A DNA stretch of 64,000 nt, taken from Pelethousia sp034933245 (GTDB taxonomy: Bacteria > Bacillota > Clostridia > Christensenellales > CAG-138). Every line of letters begins with the position of its first letter. The stretch's first letter is position 1. The notes beneath the pieces are model-generated. The model saw nothing but the letters and a program-made list of their open reading frames with translations. It was not told where the DNA came from and did not search any database. Below are positions 1 through 7,762 of the stretch, in pieces. The translations under genes were made by a program, and so were the position numbers. The stretch lies in the NCBI GenBank assembly GCA_034933245.1, contig JAYFNX010000013.1:78068-142067 (forward strand), read 5' to 3'.

Positions 1-165
1 TATCTGACGAAAAACGTCAATAGCGCCGTATAAATCGCTGATTTTTTGGCCGATGCAGGAAGGAAAGGGCGATGCTAGCTCCGCAAAAACCAAATCATCA
101 CTATGCTGCTTCCATCTGCGTACGAGCAAGGCAAATCTATATGTATGATTGACGGCATGATTCAC
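1..165 (-). CDS. Partial hypothetical protein, runs off left edge
   Basis: A minus-strand frame is open from a TGA near 205 through the left edge. The first possible start is GTG at 165, but no Shine-Dalgarno (SD) sequence precedes it. The visible 55 residues look protein-like (for example ASPFPSCIGQKISDLYGAI near the edge). I do not recognise the family. The missing start signal suggests that the gene's 5' end is broken, or that upstream coding lies in another frame after a frameshift. Low confidence until sequence to the left is seen. Confidence 0.35.
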   Translation of the reverse strand, partial: MNHAVNHTYRFALLVRRWKQHSDDLVFAELASPFPSCIGQKISDLYGAIDVFRQI

Positions 166-493
166 CGCTTGATTTAGAAAAAACCATTTTATAGATATAA
201 GTGTTCATATAAAGAAAGGATCCTATTTTTTGCCTGCATGAACGATAAGTTGTATAGCCTGCCATATCCAACCGGTAGGATTTTCTATTGCTGCATATAA
301 GTTTGATTATGTGAGGAAAGGGAACGGGTACTTTGTAAGGAACAAAGTCGGCATTTTTGAAAGGACATCTGCGGCTGGTTTGAAAATTCATGCAAACTCA
401 CACACGGAACGCTTAAGAGGCGTCTCCTCCGGAAAGTTTGTCCATCGACGAGAAAAGGATGGATATTTGATCGGGATGTGGTAAACTATAAAC
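166..493. other. Intergenic region, no convincing gene
   Basis: This is AT-rich sequence between the left-edge fragment and the exonuclease gene. A minus-strand frame at 137-391 lacks an SD and reads like noise. No hairpin with a T-tract was found. The promoter of the downstream gene must lie here, but I could not find a clean -35/-10 pair. Confidence 0.5.
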
Positions 494-1456
494 ATGCATC
501 ATATCGTATTCGACATGGAATGGAACCAGGCGGTCATCAAGGAGAAAATTATCCAGTCGCCCGTCTTCCTTCACGGGGAGATTGTGCAGATAGGGGCCAT
601 TAAACTCAATGAGAACTTTTGCTTGGTCGATGAATTTAAGCTAGATATTCGTCCGGCCTATTACACCCGTATGAATAGCAGGGTGCGGCGCCTAACGGGC
701 ATCAGCAATCAAATGCTTAAACAAGGCCTCCCTTTTCCGGTGGCCTTGGAACAGTTTAAAGCCTGGTGCGGGGTAGAGGGCCCTTTCAGTTTCATCACCT
801 GGGGAACGGATGATATGCCGATTTTGCGGGAAAACCTCCAGCTTTATGAGTTGGATTTGAATTGGCTACCTTTCTGCTATGACCTGCAGCGCATTTATGA
901 TGCGCAAATTGCGAAGGGAAATCGCCAGTGGTCTCTTTCTACGGCTCTGGAAAAGCTGGAGCTCTCGCCTATTGGCCAAGCCCATGATGCATTAAACGAT
1001 GCCCGCAATACCGCGCAGGTTTGCGGTGCCCTCAATATGCACCAGGGAATCGCCGAGTATGCGGCTCCCGTTCGGCATGAAAAGCGCCGGCACCGGGAGC
1101 AGCAGCAAATTTACCCAGGCTATACGGCCCGGAGCGAAGCCTTTGAAGATAGCAAGGCTCGGCGCTTTTATTGTCCGGCCTGCGGGCGGCGGCTGCGTTT
1201 CGGCAACTGGTCGGCCAGGGGCGGCGGCCGCTTTGTGACCACTGCCGTTTGTGCGCAGCATGGGGAATATTTTGCGAAACTTCGAATTAAGCAGGTTCCG
1301 GATGGAACCTTTACCCTCATTCGTACGCTCAGAACCATGGATGAGGAGGCTAGATCACAATTGGAGAAGCAATCATCCCACCGCAAGCACAGATGCCGGA
1401 GCAAGCCGTACCCAGCTTCGGCACAGGCGGAGCAAACGCTAAAAAAACCGCTTTAG
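494..1456 (+). CDS. DnaQ-like 3'-5' exonuclease, KapD type
   Basis: A 320-residue DEDDh exonuclease. Visible catalytic motifs are FDMEW (Asp7, Glu9), GTDD (Asp106) and AHDALNDA (His164, Asp169). The arrangement is that of the ERI1/KapD group; KapD of Bacillus inhibits the KinA route to sporulation, so a link to sporulation is possible but not shown. Residues about 225-260 carry CPAC followed by C-x2-H, a likely zinc ribbon, then a basic C-terminal tail. ATG at 494 gives the conserved N-terminus although the SD is weak. The stop codon lies inside the terminator hairpin. It is monocistronic. The exonuclease fold is secure; the substrate is unknown. Confidence 0.85.
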   Translation: MHHIVFDMEWNQAVIKEKIIQSPVFLHGEIVQIGAIKLNENFCLVDEFKLDIRPAYYTRMNSRVRRLTGISNQMLKQGLPFPVALEQFKAWCGVEGPFSFITWGTDDMPILRENLQLYELDLNWLPFCYDLQRIYDAQIAKGNRQWSLSTALEKLELSPIGQAHDALNDARNTAQVCGALNMHQGIAEYAAPVRHEKRRHREQQQIYPGYTARSEAFEDSKARRFYCPACGRRLRFGNWSARGGGRFVTTAVCAQHGEYFAKLRIKQVPDGTFTLIRTLRTMDEEARSQLEKQSSHRKHRCRSKPYPASAQAEQTLKKPL

Positions 1457-1468
1457 AGCGGCTTTTTT
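1441..1468 (+). terminator. Rho-independent terminator of the exonuclease gene
   Basis: Arms CCGCT and AGCGG (1447-1460) are flanked by A6 on the left and T6 on the right, so the hairpin is also usable on the minus strand. The TAG stop codon sits in the loop. Confidence 0.75.
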
Positions 1469-1611
1469 AATAAATGCAAAGGCATTTTTGGCCCGGTATT
1501 GCACCCATAAGGCGGGGGGATTTCCCTTTGGCACAGGCGGCGCGAGCGCAACCGGCATGGCGTGCTTTTTAAGGAGACAGCTGGTTCCAAGCTCTTATTT
1601 TTAAGCTGCCC

Positions 1612-2100
1612 TTATTGCGGACGGTATCGTTTGACCAACTCCTCGGTCCATTCATAGGTAGGGGATTCCACCACGGTAATCACCCCTGGCGCGCCCTCGT
1701 ATTCCGGGAAAAGGTAAATGGTGGGGCCGCTGCGAATGCGACCGGGCTGCAACTGTATATAGAAAAGGGCATATGGAATATAGCCTTCCCGAAAAACAAG
1801 AAGCGTACATTCGCCATAAGGCTGGGGAAGGAGACGGTTCTGCTCCCGATGGCGCTGAATCGGTAGGCTGAACACTTGCGCGCGCCCCATTTCATTTGTG
1901 GTGGCCTGTATACCGGAATCCGGAAAGACCAGCATGGCGTTTTGCAGCGGCTCCAAGCTATATGCATCCACCACCAAAACGTCCATATGCCCATATTGCT
2001 TTCCAGCAAAAGCGGAATATAGCATGAGGCCAAGGAGAATAAGACCGGTCGCGATGATAAGGGCGGGAAGCAGGCGATGTTTGCGGCAATCCATATGCAT
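1612..2100 (-). CDS. Membrane-anchored hypothetical protein with Ig-like/CarboxypepD_reg-type domain
   Basis: The frame is open far upstream, but ATG at 2100 is chosen because GAGGTGG lies just before it and the upstream part is antisense to pgi. The 162-residue product has an N-terminal membrane anchor (about residues 9-29). An extracytoplasmic beta-rich segment follows (VVDAYSLEPLQNAMLVFP, TTNEMGRAQVF), resembling carboxypeptidase-regulatory-like folds in which a default value is modified by a repeated motif. It is divergent from pgi with about 110 bp between starts. Function unknown; the localisation is inferred from the anchor. Confidence 0.65.
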   Translation of the reverse strand: MHMDCRKHRLLPALIIATGLILLGLMLYSAFAGKQYGHMDVLVVDAYSLEPLQNAMLVFPDSGIQATTNEMGRAQVFSLPIQRHREQNRLLPQPYGECTLLVFREGYIPYALFYIQLQPGRIRSGPTIYLFPEYEGAPGVITVVESPTYEWTEELVKRYRPQ

Positions 2101-2211
2101 AGGGCCACCTCGAAAGGGTTTCATACAATAAACTATGCCAAAGGAGACAGGATATGTGGTATACTTACAATATCTACAGGCCAAATTTTGCGGGGAGGAT
2201 ATCCTTAAATT

Positions 2212-3639
2212 ATGAAGCGGTATGAAGATCGGGCGTGGCGCAATTCCATGCGGATTCAGGTGGATTATAACAACATGCTCCAATCTCACGTAGGCAAAGG
2301 CGGGATTGACCCCGCGGAGCTTGCGGCGCACGCCCCGCAATATGCGGCGGCTGCGGAAGCCATGGATGCAAAGCGCGCCGCCTGGATGAAGTGGCGTAAC
2401 CTGCCCCACAATCAGGATGGGGTGGTTGCACAATTGCTGGAGGCCGCGAACTATGTGCGGGGAAATTTTGATACCTTCGTGGTCCTGGGAATAGGCGGCA
2501 GCGCATTGGGACCCATTGCCGTGCAACAGGCCTTGTCCCATCTGCGCTATAACGACCTTCCAGCTGCAAAGCGGGGCGGCCCCAAGCTCTATGTGGAAGA
2601 TAATGTGGACCCGGAGCGCATGGCCTCCCTCTTTGACGTAATCGATATAAAACGGACTTGCTTCAACATCATCACTAAGTCCGGAAGCACATCCGAAACC
2701 ATGGCCCAGCTCTTGCTTTTCACCGATGCCTTGCGCAAGGAAACCGGAGCGGATTGGCCCAATCATGTGATTGCCACGACCGATGAGAATAAGGGAAACC
2801 TTATCAAAATCGCCAAAGAAAACAACCTGCGCACCTTCTTCGTACCCGATGGCGTGGGTGGCCGCTTTAGCGAGCTTTGCCCCGTGGGCCTTTTGACTGC
2901 GGCTGTCTGCGGCATCGATATCGAGGAGCTTTTAGCGGGAGCCGCCTACATGGACGGCCTGTGTTGCGAGCACGATGTCCATAAAAACCCCGCCTTCATG
3001 CTTGCTGCTCTGGAGGTTTTGGCCATGGAGCGTGGCTGCAACATCGGCGTGCTGATGCCCTATGCGGATTCCCTTAAATATATGGCCGATTGGTATGCCC
3101 AGCTCTGGGCCGAATCCCTTGGCAAAAACAAGGATTTGCAAGGTAAGCCCGTGCACACGGGGCAAACGCCCGTGAAGGCCTTGGGCGTGACGGATCAGCA
3201 CTCCCAGGTGCAGCTCTATACCGAAGGCCCCTTCGATAAAGTAATTACCTTCTTGGCCGTGGATGCTTACCGGACCGAGGTTGCCATTCCCCATGCTTTT
3301 GACGGCATTGCGGATGTGGCCTTTCTCAGCGGACACACCTTTAACGAACTCATCGCGTGCGAGCAACGGGCCACGGAATATGCCGTTACCAAGAGCGGTC
3401 ATATGAACAAGACCATCCGCCTGCCCCAGGTGAACCCTTTTACCATCGGCCAACTTTTGTATATGCTTGAAGTGCAAACAGCCTTTGCCGGAGAGCTTTT
3501 GAACATTGACGCTTTTGATCAGCCCGGGGTGGAGGAAGGGAAGAACGCTACTTATGCCCTGCTGGGAAAGCCCGGATACGAGGCGAAAAGGCAGGAGCTG
3601 GATATGGCGCCGGCCAAGGAAGCGCGGTATTGCATTTAA
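2212..3639 (+). CDS. pgi: Glucose-6-phosphate isomerase
   Basis: Interconverts glucose 6-phosphate and fructose 6-phosphate in glycolysis/gluconeogenesis; cytoplasmic. The 475-residue protein has the glycine-rich VLGIGGSALGP segment and the sugar-phosphate loop TKSGSTSETMAQ. Its C-terminal FNELIACEQRATEYAV helix matches the short bacterial/clostridial isomerases. The start at 2212 follows GGGGAGGA about 11 bases upstream; the next Met (2248) has no SD. Transcribed alone, divergent from the membrane protein and closed by a GC-rich hairpin at 3685-3714. An extended -10 (TGGTATACT, about 2157-2165) lies upstream. Confidence 0.95.
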   Translation: MKRYEDRAWRNSMRIQVDYNNMLQSHVGKGGIDPAELAAHAPQYAAAAEAMDAKRAAWMKWRNLPHNQDGVVAQLLEAANYVRGNFDTFVVLGIGGSALGPIAVQQALSHLRYNDLPAAKRGGPKLYVEDNVDPERMASLFDVIDIKRTCFNIITKSGSTSETMAQLLLFTDALRKETGADWPNHVIATTDENKGNLIKIAKENNLRTFFVPDGVGGRFSELCPVGLLTAAVCGIDIEELLAGAAYMDGLCCEHDVHKNPAFMLAALEVLAMERGCNIGVLMPYADSLKYMADWYAQLWAESLGKNKDLQGKPVHTGQTPVKALGVTDQHSQVQLYTEGPFDKVITFLAVDAYRTEVAIPHAFDGIADVAFLSGHTFNELIACEQRATEYAVTKSGHMNKTIRLPQVNPFTIGQLLYMLEVQTAFAGELLNIDAFDQPGVEEGKNATYALLGKPGYEAKRQELDMAPAKEARYCI

Positions 3640-3684
3640 GGCAAAATGAAAACCGCGAAAAATGATGAAACTGTAAATTAAAAG

Positions 3685-3714
3685 GCAAAACGGCTGACAA
3701 GCGGGCCGTTTTGC
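3685..3714 (+). terminator. Hairpin downstream of pgi
   Basis: Perfect arms GCAAAACGGC and GCCGTTTTGC with a short loop. The following T-tract is poor, so termination may be partial. Confidence 0.55.
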
Positions 3715-3747
3715 ATTATCATGGCTTTATTACTATGGAGGTGGAGT

Positions 3748-4872
3748 GTGAAAAGACGCATCCTGGCCCTTTTGCTCTTTGGAGCCTTTCTGCTTTGCGC
3801 CTGCGCGAAGCCATCCGGCGGGTCTGAACCAGGCTCCCTGGAGGAGGCCACGGCATCCGCTGCGTCCGAGTCCGCGGATGGCGGCTTGGGTGACCTGCTT
3901 GGCTTTGTCATTGAGGACGATGGACAGATGTCCACCTATATGATGATGCATGGCTTTTTGCGAACGGCCGAGAATCTGGGCCATCCCGCCAAGCTTTACA
4001 GGGCGGCGGATGGGGCGCAGGCGAAAGCTGCCGTTGAACAAGCCATGGCGGAGGGGTGCGGGGCCCTGCTTGTGGCAAATCCGCACGGCGCAAACGATGA
4101 GGCCGTCAAAGCCGCTGTTGCGGCGGGCTTATATACGGCCGTGCCCTACGATGCCTGCACCGTGGAAGGCCTTAGCGCCAACGTGGTGGCGGATAACACG
4201 GATTATATGGAAGAGCTTTCCCGGGGGATTGCCGAGCGCATGACGGAACGCAGCCTGAAATCGGGACGTATTCTGGTTTACGGCAAGGGGACGGCGGACA
4301 CGTATGGCAAGATTCAGACGGCCATTGCGCAGTATTATCCCCAATATCAGGTGGTAAGCCTGGAACGGACGGGGGAGGGGCAGGCCGCCATCGACGAGCT
4401 GACGGAATACCTCCTCTATAATCGGGATATTAAAGGACTGTATGCCGTGGATACGGCTTCCGCACCTTTGGCGGTGCAGGCCCGGAATAAAGCCGTAAGC
4501 CGCTTTCGGGCGGAAGGCACGCCTTCTCCCAGCCCTGCTCTCGCCCTGCCCGCAGGGCAGACGCCATTGCCAACGCCGAATCCTGCCTTGCTTACGCAAA
4601 TCTCCATTACGATTTTTGGATGCGGCCTGAGCGATGAAAACCTAAAGCTCTTTAACGACAACGATATTTACGGCCTTTGCATCGAGCCCTATTATGAAGC
4701 GGCGGCCAATGCCACCATGCAGTTGGATAAACTCCTGCTGGGAGAGGAGGCGGAACAGGCGATGCGTGTGAACCGGCCCATTGTTTACGCGGCCACTATC
4801 GATAAATATCTGGCCACCTATGAGCAGGTGCGGGAGCTCTTTGGGTTGGATTCCGCGAACGCGCAAGCCTAG
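3748..4872 (+). CDS. Lipoprotein with periplasmic-binding-protein type 1 (sugar-binding-like) domain
   Basis: Start GTG at 3748 is fixed by GGAGGTGGA just upstream; the longer ATG at 3721 lacks an SD. The 374-residue product has a lipoprotein signal peptide (VKRRILALLLFGAFLLCAC, lipobox LCAC). A type-1 periplasmic-binding fold follows, with paired Rossmann lobes (GFVIEDDGQMSTYMM, GALLVANPHG, GRILVYGKG). A Pro/Ser-rich insert interrupts the second lobe around residues 258-283. No ABC transporter genes adjoin it; rodA follows 3 bases after its stop. It may be a surface sensor or an orphan binding protein. Ligand not predictable. Confidence 0.75.
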   Translation: MKRRILALLLFGAFLLCACAKPSGGSEPGSLEEATASAASESADGGLGDLLGFVIEDDGQMSTYMMMHGFLRTAENLGHPAKLYRAADGAQAKAAVEQAMAEGCGALLVANPHGANDEAVKAAVAAGLYTAVPYDACTVEGLSANVVADNTDYMEELSRGIAERMTERSLKSGRILVYGKGTADTYGKIQTAIAQYYPQYQVVSLERTGEGQAAIDELTEYLLYNRDIKGLYAVDTASAPLAVQARNKAVSRFRAEGTPSPSPALALPAGQTPLPTPNPALLTQISITIFGCGLSDENLKLFNDNDIYGLCIEPYYEAAANATMQLDKLLLGEEAEQAMRVNRPIVYAATIDKYLATYEQVRELFGLDSANAQA

Positions 4873-4875
4873 CCT

Positions 4876-6027
4876 ATGTTTGATAAGGATTTTTTAAAAC
4901 AGATCGATTGGTTTACCATCCTTGTGGTCTTGCTCTTGGTAACCATCGGCCTCGTTAGCATTGCAAGCATCACGGCTGATCCTTTCAGCGGGGATGAAGC
5001 CGGCCTTTCCGACTATCTGCAAAAGCTAAACCTGTATTACGTGAAGAAACAGGCGGTCAACTTTCTGGTGGGCTTGGCGGCTTTCCTGATTGTGGTGGCT
5101 GTGGATTACAAGATATATAAATTCGTTGTAAAATACGCTTATTTTGCCATTGTGGCCCTTTTGCTGGTGCTCTTTGCAACCACAAAGGTACGCGGCATCC
5201 AAGGCTGGTTTAAGCTGGATTTTATCGATCGGGCTCTTCAGCCGGGCGAACTATGCAAGATCGCCATCATCGTGGCGGTTTCTCAGATTGTTGCCGGTTC
5301 TATGGACAAATACGGAAAGCTCACGGGCTTTAAAACCATAGCCTATGCGGTGTTGATCTGTGGGGCCCCCGCCATCCTGGTTATGCTTCAGCCGGACTTT
5401 GGAACGGCCTTCGTCTATATCTGCATTATGGTCTTTATCTTCTTTATCGGACGCATTTCCTGGGGCTACATCGCTACGGCGGCAGGAACCCTGGCCATTG
5501 GCGCACCTTTGGCTTATCGGTTTGTGCTTAGCCCGGAACAGCGAAAGCGCATCGATGTTTTCCTAAACCCGGAGCTGGATCTGACCAACTATGGTTACAA
5601 CGTATCCCAATCAAAAATCGCCATCGGTTCAGGTCAGCTTTATGGGAAAGGCTTTTTCTCCGAAGGAACCTTGGCGCAGCTCCGCTTTGTGCCGGAGCGG
5701 CATACGGATTTTGTCTTTGCCGGTATTGTGGAAGGCTTGGGTTTCATAGGAGGTACGGTTATCATCGTCCTGTATTTCCTTCTGGTTTTCAGGTGGTTAT
5801 ATATTGCCATGGCCACAAAGGACAACTTCGCCAGTTGCCTGGTGGTCGGGGTATCCGGCATGCTCACGGCCCACGTGTATGAAAACATCGGTATGACCAT
5901 CGGCCTCATGCCCGTCACAGGGATTCCACTGCCCTTCATCAGCTACGGGGGCAGCAATCTGCTTACCAACATGATCGGCGTGGGTATCGTTGTGAACGTT
6001 TGGATGCGAAGGCCCAGGAAGCATTAA
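4876..6027 (+). CDS. rodA: SEDS peptidoglycan glycosyltransferase, RodA type
   Basis: A 383-residue multi-spanning membrane protein of the SEDS family (RodA/FtsW/SpoVE), which polymerises lipid II into glycan strands during elongation. Family marks are GFFSEGTLAQLRFVPERHTDFVFAG (positions 5650-5724) and the C-terminal MPVTGIPLPFISYGG. The N-terminal FLKQIDWFTI opening resembles RodA more than FtsW, and a separate FtsW-like gene lies at 42952-44241. It starts 3 bases after the lipoprotein stop, so the two are probably co-transcribed. A terminator-like hairpin separates it from spoIVFA. Confidence 0.9.
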   Translation: MFDKDFLKQIDWFTILVVLLLVTIGLVSIASITADPFSGDEAGLSDYLQKLNLYYVKKQAVNFLVGLAAFLIVVAVDYKIYKFVVKYAYFAIVALLLVLFATTKVRGIQGWFKLDFIDRALQPGELCKIAIIVAVSQIVAGSMDKYGKLTGFKTIAYAVLICGAPAILVMLQPDFGTAFVYICIMVFIFFIGRISWGYIATAAGTLAIGAPLAYRFVLSPEQRKRIDVFLNPELDLTNYGYNVSQSKIAIGSGQLYGKGFFSEGTLAQLRFVPERHTDFVFAGIVEGLGFIGGTVIIVLYFLLVFRWLYIAMATKDNFASCLVVGVSGMLTAHVYENIGMTIGLMPVTGIPLPFISYGGSNLLTNMIGVGIVVNVWMRRPRKH

Positions 6028-6030
6028 ACC

Positions 6031-6074
6031 AATCCCCCCGCACATATGCTTGAATGTGAGAAGGGGGGATTTTT
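6031..6074 (+). terminator. rodA terminator whose 3' arm contains the spoIVFA ribosome-binding site
   Basis: AATCCCCCC (6031-6039) pairs with GGGGGGATT (6063-6071), with inner GCACAT/ATGTGA pairing and a short T-run. AAGGGGGG in the 3' arm is also the SD for the ATG at 6075, so folding would both terminate readthrough and hide the start site. Confidence 0.7.
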
Positions 6075-6797
6075 ATGTCTATTGACCGGATGGAGCACAC
6101 GGGTTTTACCTCCGGGGAGGTTCAGGGGCGCATGCGGGTACCCCGTTATGTTGGAGGGGTCATCGGAAATTCGGCGCGCAAAGGCGCCAGACGGATGCGC
6201 CATACCGCCGTCTGGCCACGGGCGGGCGGAATTTTGGTAAAAGCGGGCCTGTGCGCGGCGGTGTGCGCAGGGGTGCTCTTTCTGCGGTGGGCTGAGTCGC
6301 AGGATAACGCCGTTATTCCCACGGTAAGTTTGCAGCAGGTTCTGGATGATATAGGGGTGGACCCCCAAGGAACCGATTTTGACGATACCTTGGGCAGGCT
6401 GCGCTTTGTGGAGTTGCCCAGCATCATTGAGGTGTTTTCCACAAGCGCAAAGCCGGATCTTGGGGTGGATTATGAGAGCGCAAACCTGGATGAGGAGAGC
6501 CTGCTGGCTACCTTTATCCTGGACCATGCGCAGCAGATCCATGTCCCCGCGGCCTGCAAGGTAAAAGAGGTGGGGGAAGATCCCTCGTTGGGAATCTATA
6601 TACGGCTTTCTCTGACGGAAGCGGACAACGAGGTGGTCTATTACGGCCTTTCGGAAATCGTTGTGGAGGAAGGGCAGCAGCTTGCAACCAAGGATACGCT
6701 GGCCCAGGCGGAAGGCAGCTTCGTTTTGGCCGTATATAGCGCGGGAAGGCCGGCGAACCCGCTGGCGTATTTCGGCTTGGACGAGGAGCGCGTATAA
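6075..6797 (+). CDS. spoIVFA: Stage IV sporulation protein FA-like (degenerate M23 domain)
   Basis: A 240-residue protein: basic N-terminus, one membrane segment (about residues 52-68), then an extracytoplasmic C-terminal half. That half has the layout of a LytM/M23 fold without recognisable zinc ligands (YYGLSEIVVEEGQQLATKDTLAQ, then an NPLAYF end). In Bacillus, SpoIVFA holds SpoIVFB inactive in the outer forespore membrane until signalled from the forespore. The assignment rests on this topology and on the SpoIVFB-type protease starting 3 bases downstream. SD AAGGGGGG lies in the preceding hairpin. Confidence 0.75.
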   Translation: MSIDRMEHTGFTSGEVQGRMRVPRYVGGVIGNSARKGARRMRHTAVWPRAGGILVKAGLCAAVCAGVLFLRWAESQDNAVIPTVSLQQVLDDIGVDPQGTDFDDTLGRLRFVELPSIIEVFSTSAKPDLGVDYESANLDEESLLATFILDHAQQIHVPAACKVKEVGEDPSLGIYIRLSLTEADNEVVYYGLSEIVVEEGQQLATKDTLAQAEGSFVLAVYSAGRPANPLAYFGLDEERV

Positions 6798-6800
6798 GCT

Positions 6801-7679
6801 GTGCGGTTGGGTTACGTGGGAGAAACTTCCATAGAATGCAGCCCGCTCTTGCTGCTGCTGGTGGTTTGGCTTGCCATCTCCGGAACGCTGGCGGCCTGCT
6901 TAACGGTGCTGTTAGCCCTTTCGTTGCATGAGCTTGCCCATGCGCTTATGGCAAGGGGCTTAGGATTTCGGGTGGAGCGAATTGAGCTGCAGCCCTTTGG
7001 ATTTGTAGCGAGAATTGAGCGGGCGGTTGGCTGGGATGCATTGGCCGTCTCCGCGGCGGGCCCTCTTTTCAGCCTTTTGACTGCCATGGGTTGCGCTGCT
7101 GCCGGTGCAAAATGGACGCTACCCTTTGTAGCGGCATTTGGAAAGGCCAATTTATCCATCGCCCTGGTCAATCTGTTGCCCGTGCTGCCCTTGGATGGCG
7201 GGCGAATGCTCCGGGTGTTTCTATCCCGCTTTTTTTCGGAAGATACATGCTTGAATTTGGGGGCCGCCATGGGCATGCTGGCAGGGGGCGGACTGTTGGT
7301 GCTGGGTATCGCCTTGCTGCTAAGGGGGGAACGGAACGCTACGGCGGCCATCTTTGGCCTGTTCCTGTTTTTGGCAGCCCTACGGGAGCGGCGGGAGGGG
7401 GGACACGCACGCATGGATGCTATGCTCCGCCGGCACAAAGCGTTACGGCGCGGAGAAAGCATCCGGGTGGTGCATATCGGCGTACATAAGAGCATGTCCG
7501 TGTCCGCGGCATTACGCCGCATGCAGGGCGGGGCCTATACCGTAATCGACGTGCTGGATGACGATATGCGAATGATCGGACGCGCGGAGGAGGCGCGCCT
7601 TCTGGCTTTTTTGGCTAGGTCAGGGGGGAACATACCAATCGGAGAGGCGATGAGGATTGACCGAGGCCCCAAAGGGTGA
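6801..7679 (+). CDS. spoIVFB: Site-2 (M50) intramembrane metalloprotease SpoIVFB
   Basis: A 292-residue membrane protease. The zinc motif HELAH is at residues 43-47, and the second metal/active-site motif NLLPVLPLDGG (Asn124 to Asp132) lies in a later membrane segment. A C-terminal soluble domain (about 220-292) is CBS-like, as in SpoIVFB, where it senses ATP. In spore formers the enzyme cleaves pro-sigma K in the mother cell; that substrate is inferred from the family. Start is GTG at 6801, 3 bases after spoIVFA; SD GAGGAG is rather distant (about 12 bases). Confidence 0.88.
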   Translation: MRLGYVGETSIECSPLLLLLVVWLAISGTLAACLTVLLALSLHELAHALMARGLGFRVERIELQPFGFVARIERAVGWDALAVSAAGPLFSLLTAMGCAAAGAKWTLPFVAAFGKANLSIALVNLLPVLPLDGGRMLRVFLSRFFSEDTCLNLGAAMGMLAGGGLLVLGIALLLRGERNATAAIFGLFLFLAALRERREGGHARMDAMLRRHKALRRGESIRVVHIGVHKSMSVSAALRRMQGGAYTVIDVLDDDMRMIGRAEEARLLAFLARSGGNIPIGEAMRIDRGPKG

Positions 7680-7762
7680 TACACTAAAAATACAACGATT
7701 ATACAATTTGTCCTTTCAAACCGCACAGCGGCACTATATGAGCATTGCGAGATAGTTAATTC

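Noticed and set aside
137..391. 84-residue minus-strand ORF near the left edge
   Set aside because: No SD, low-complexity basic/aromatic mix, overlaps the better left-edge frame.
1612..2766. 384-residue minus-strand ORF
   Set aside because: Only the part from ATG 2100 is credible; the rest is antisense to pgi and lacks an SD.
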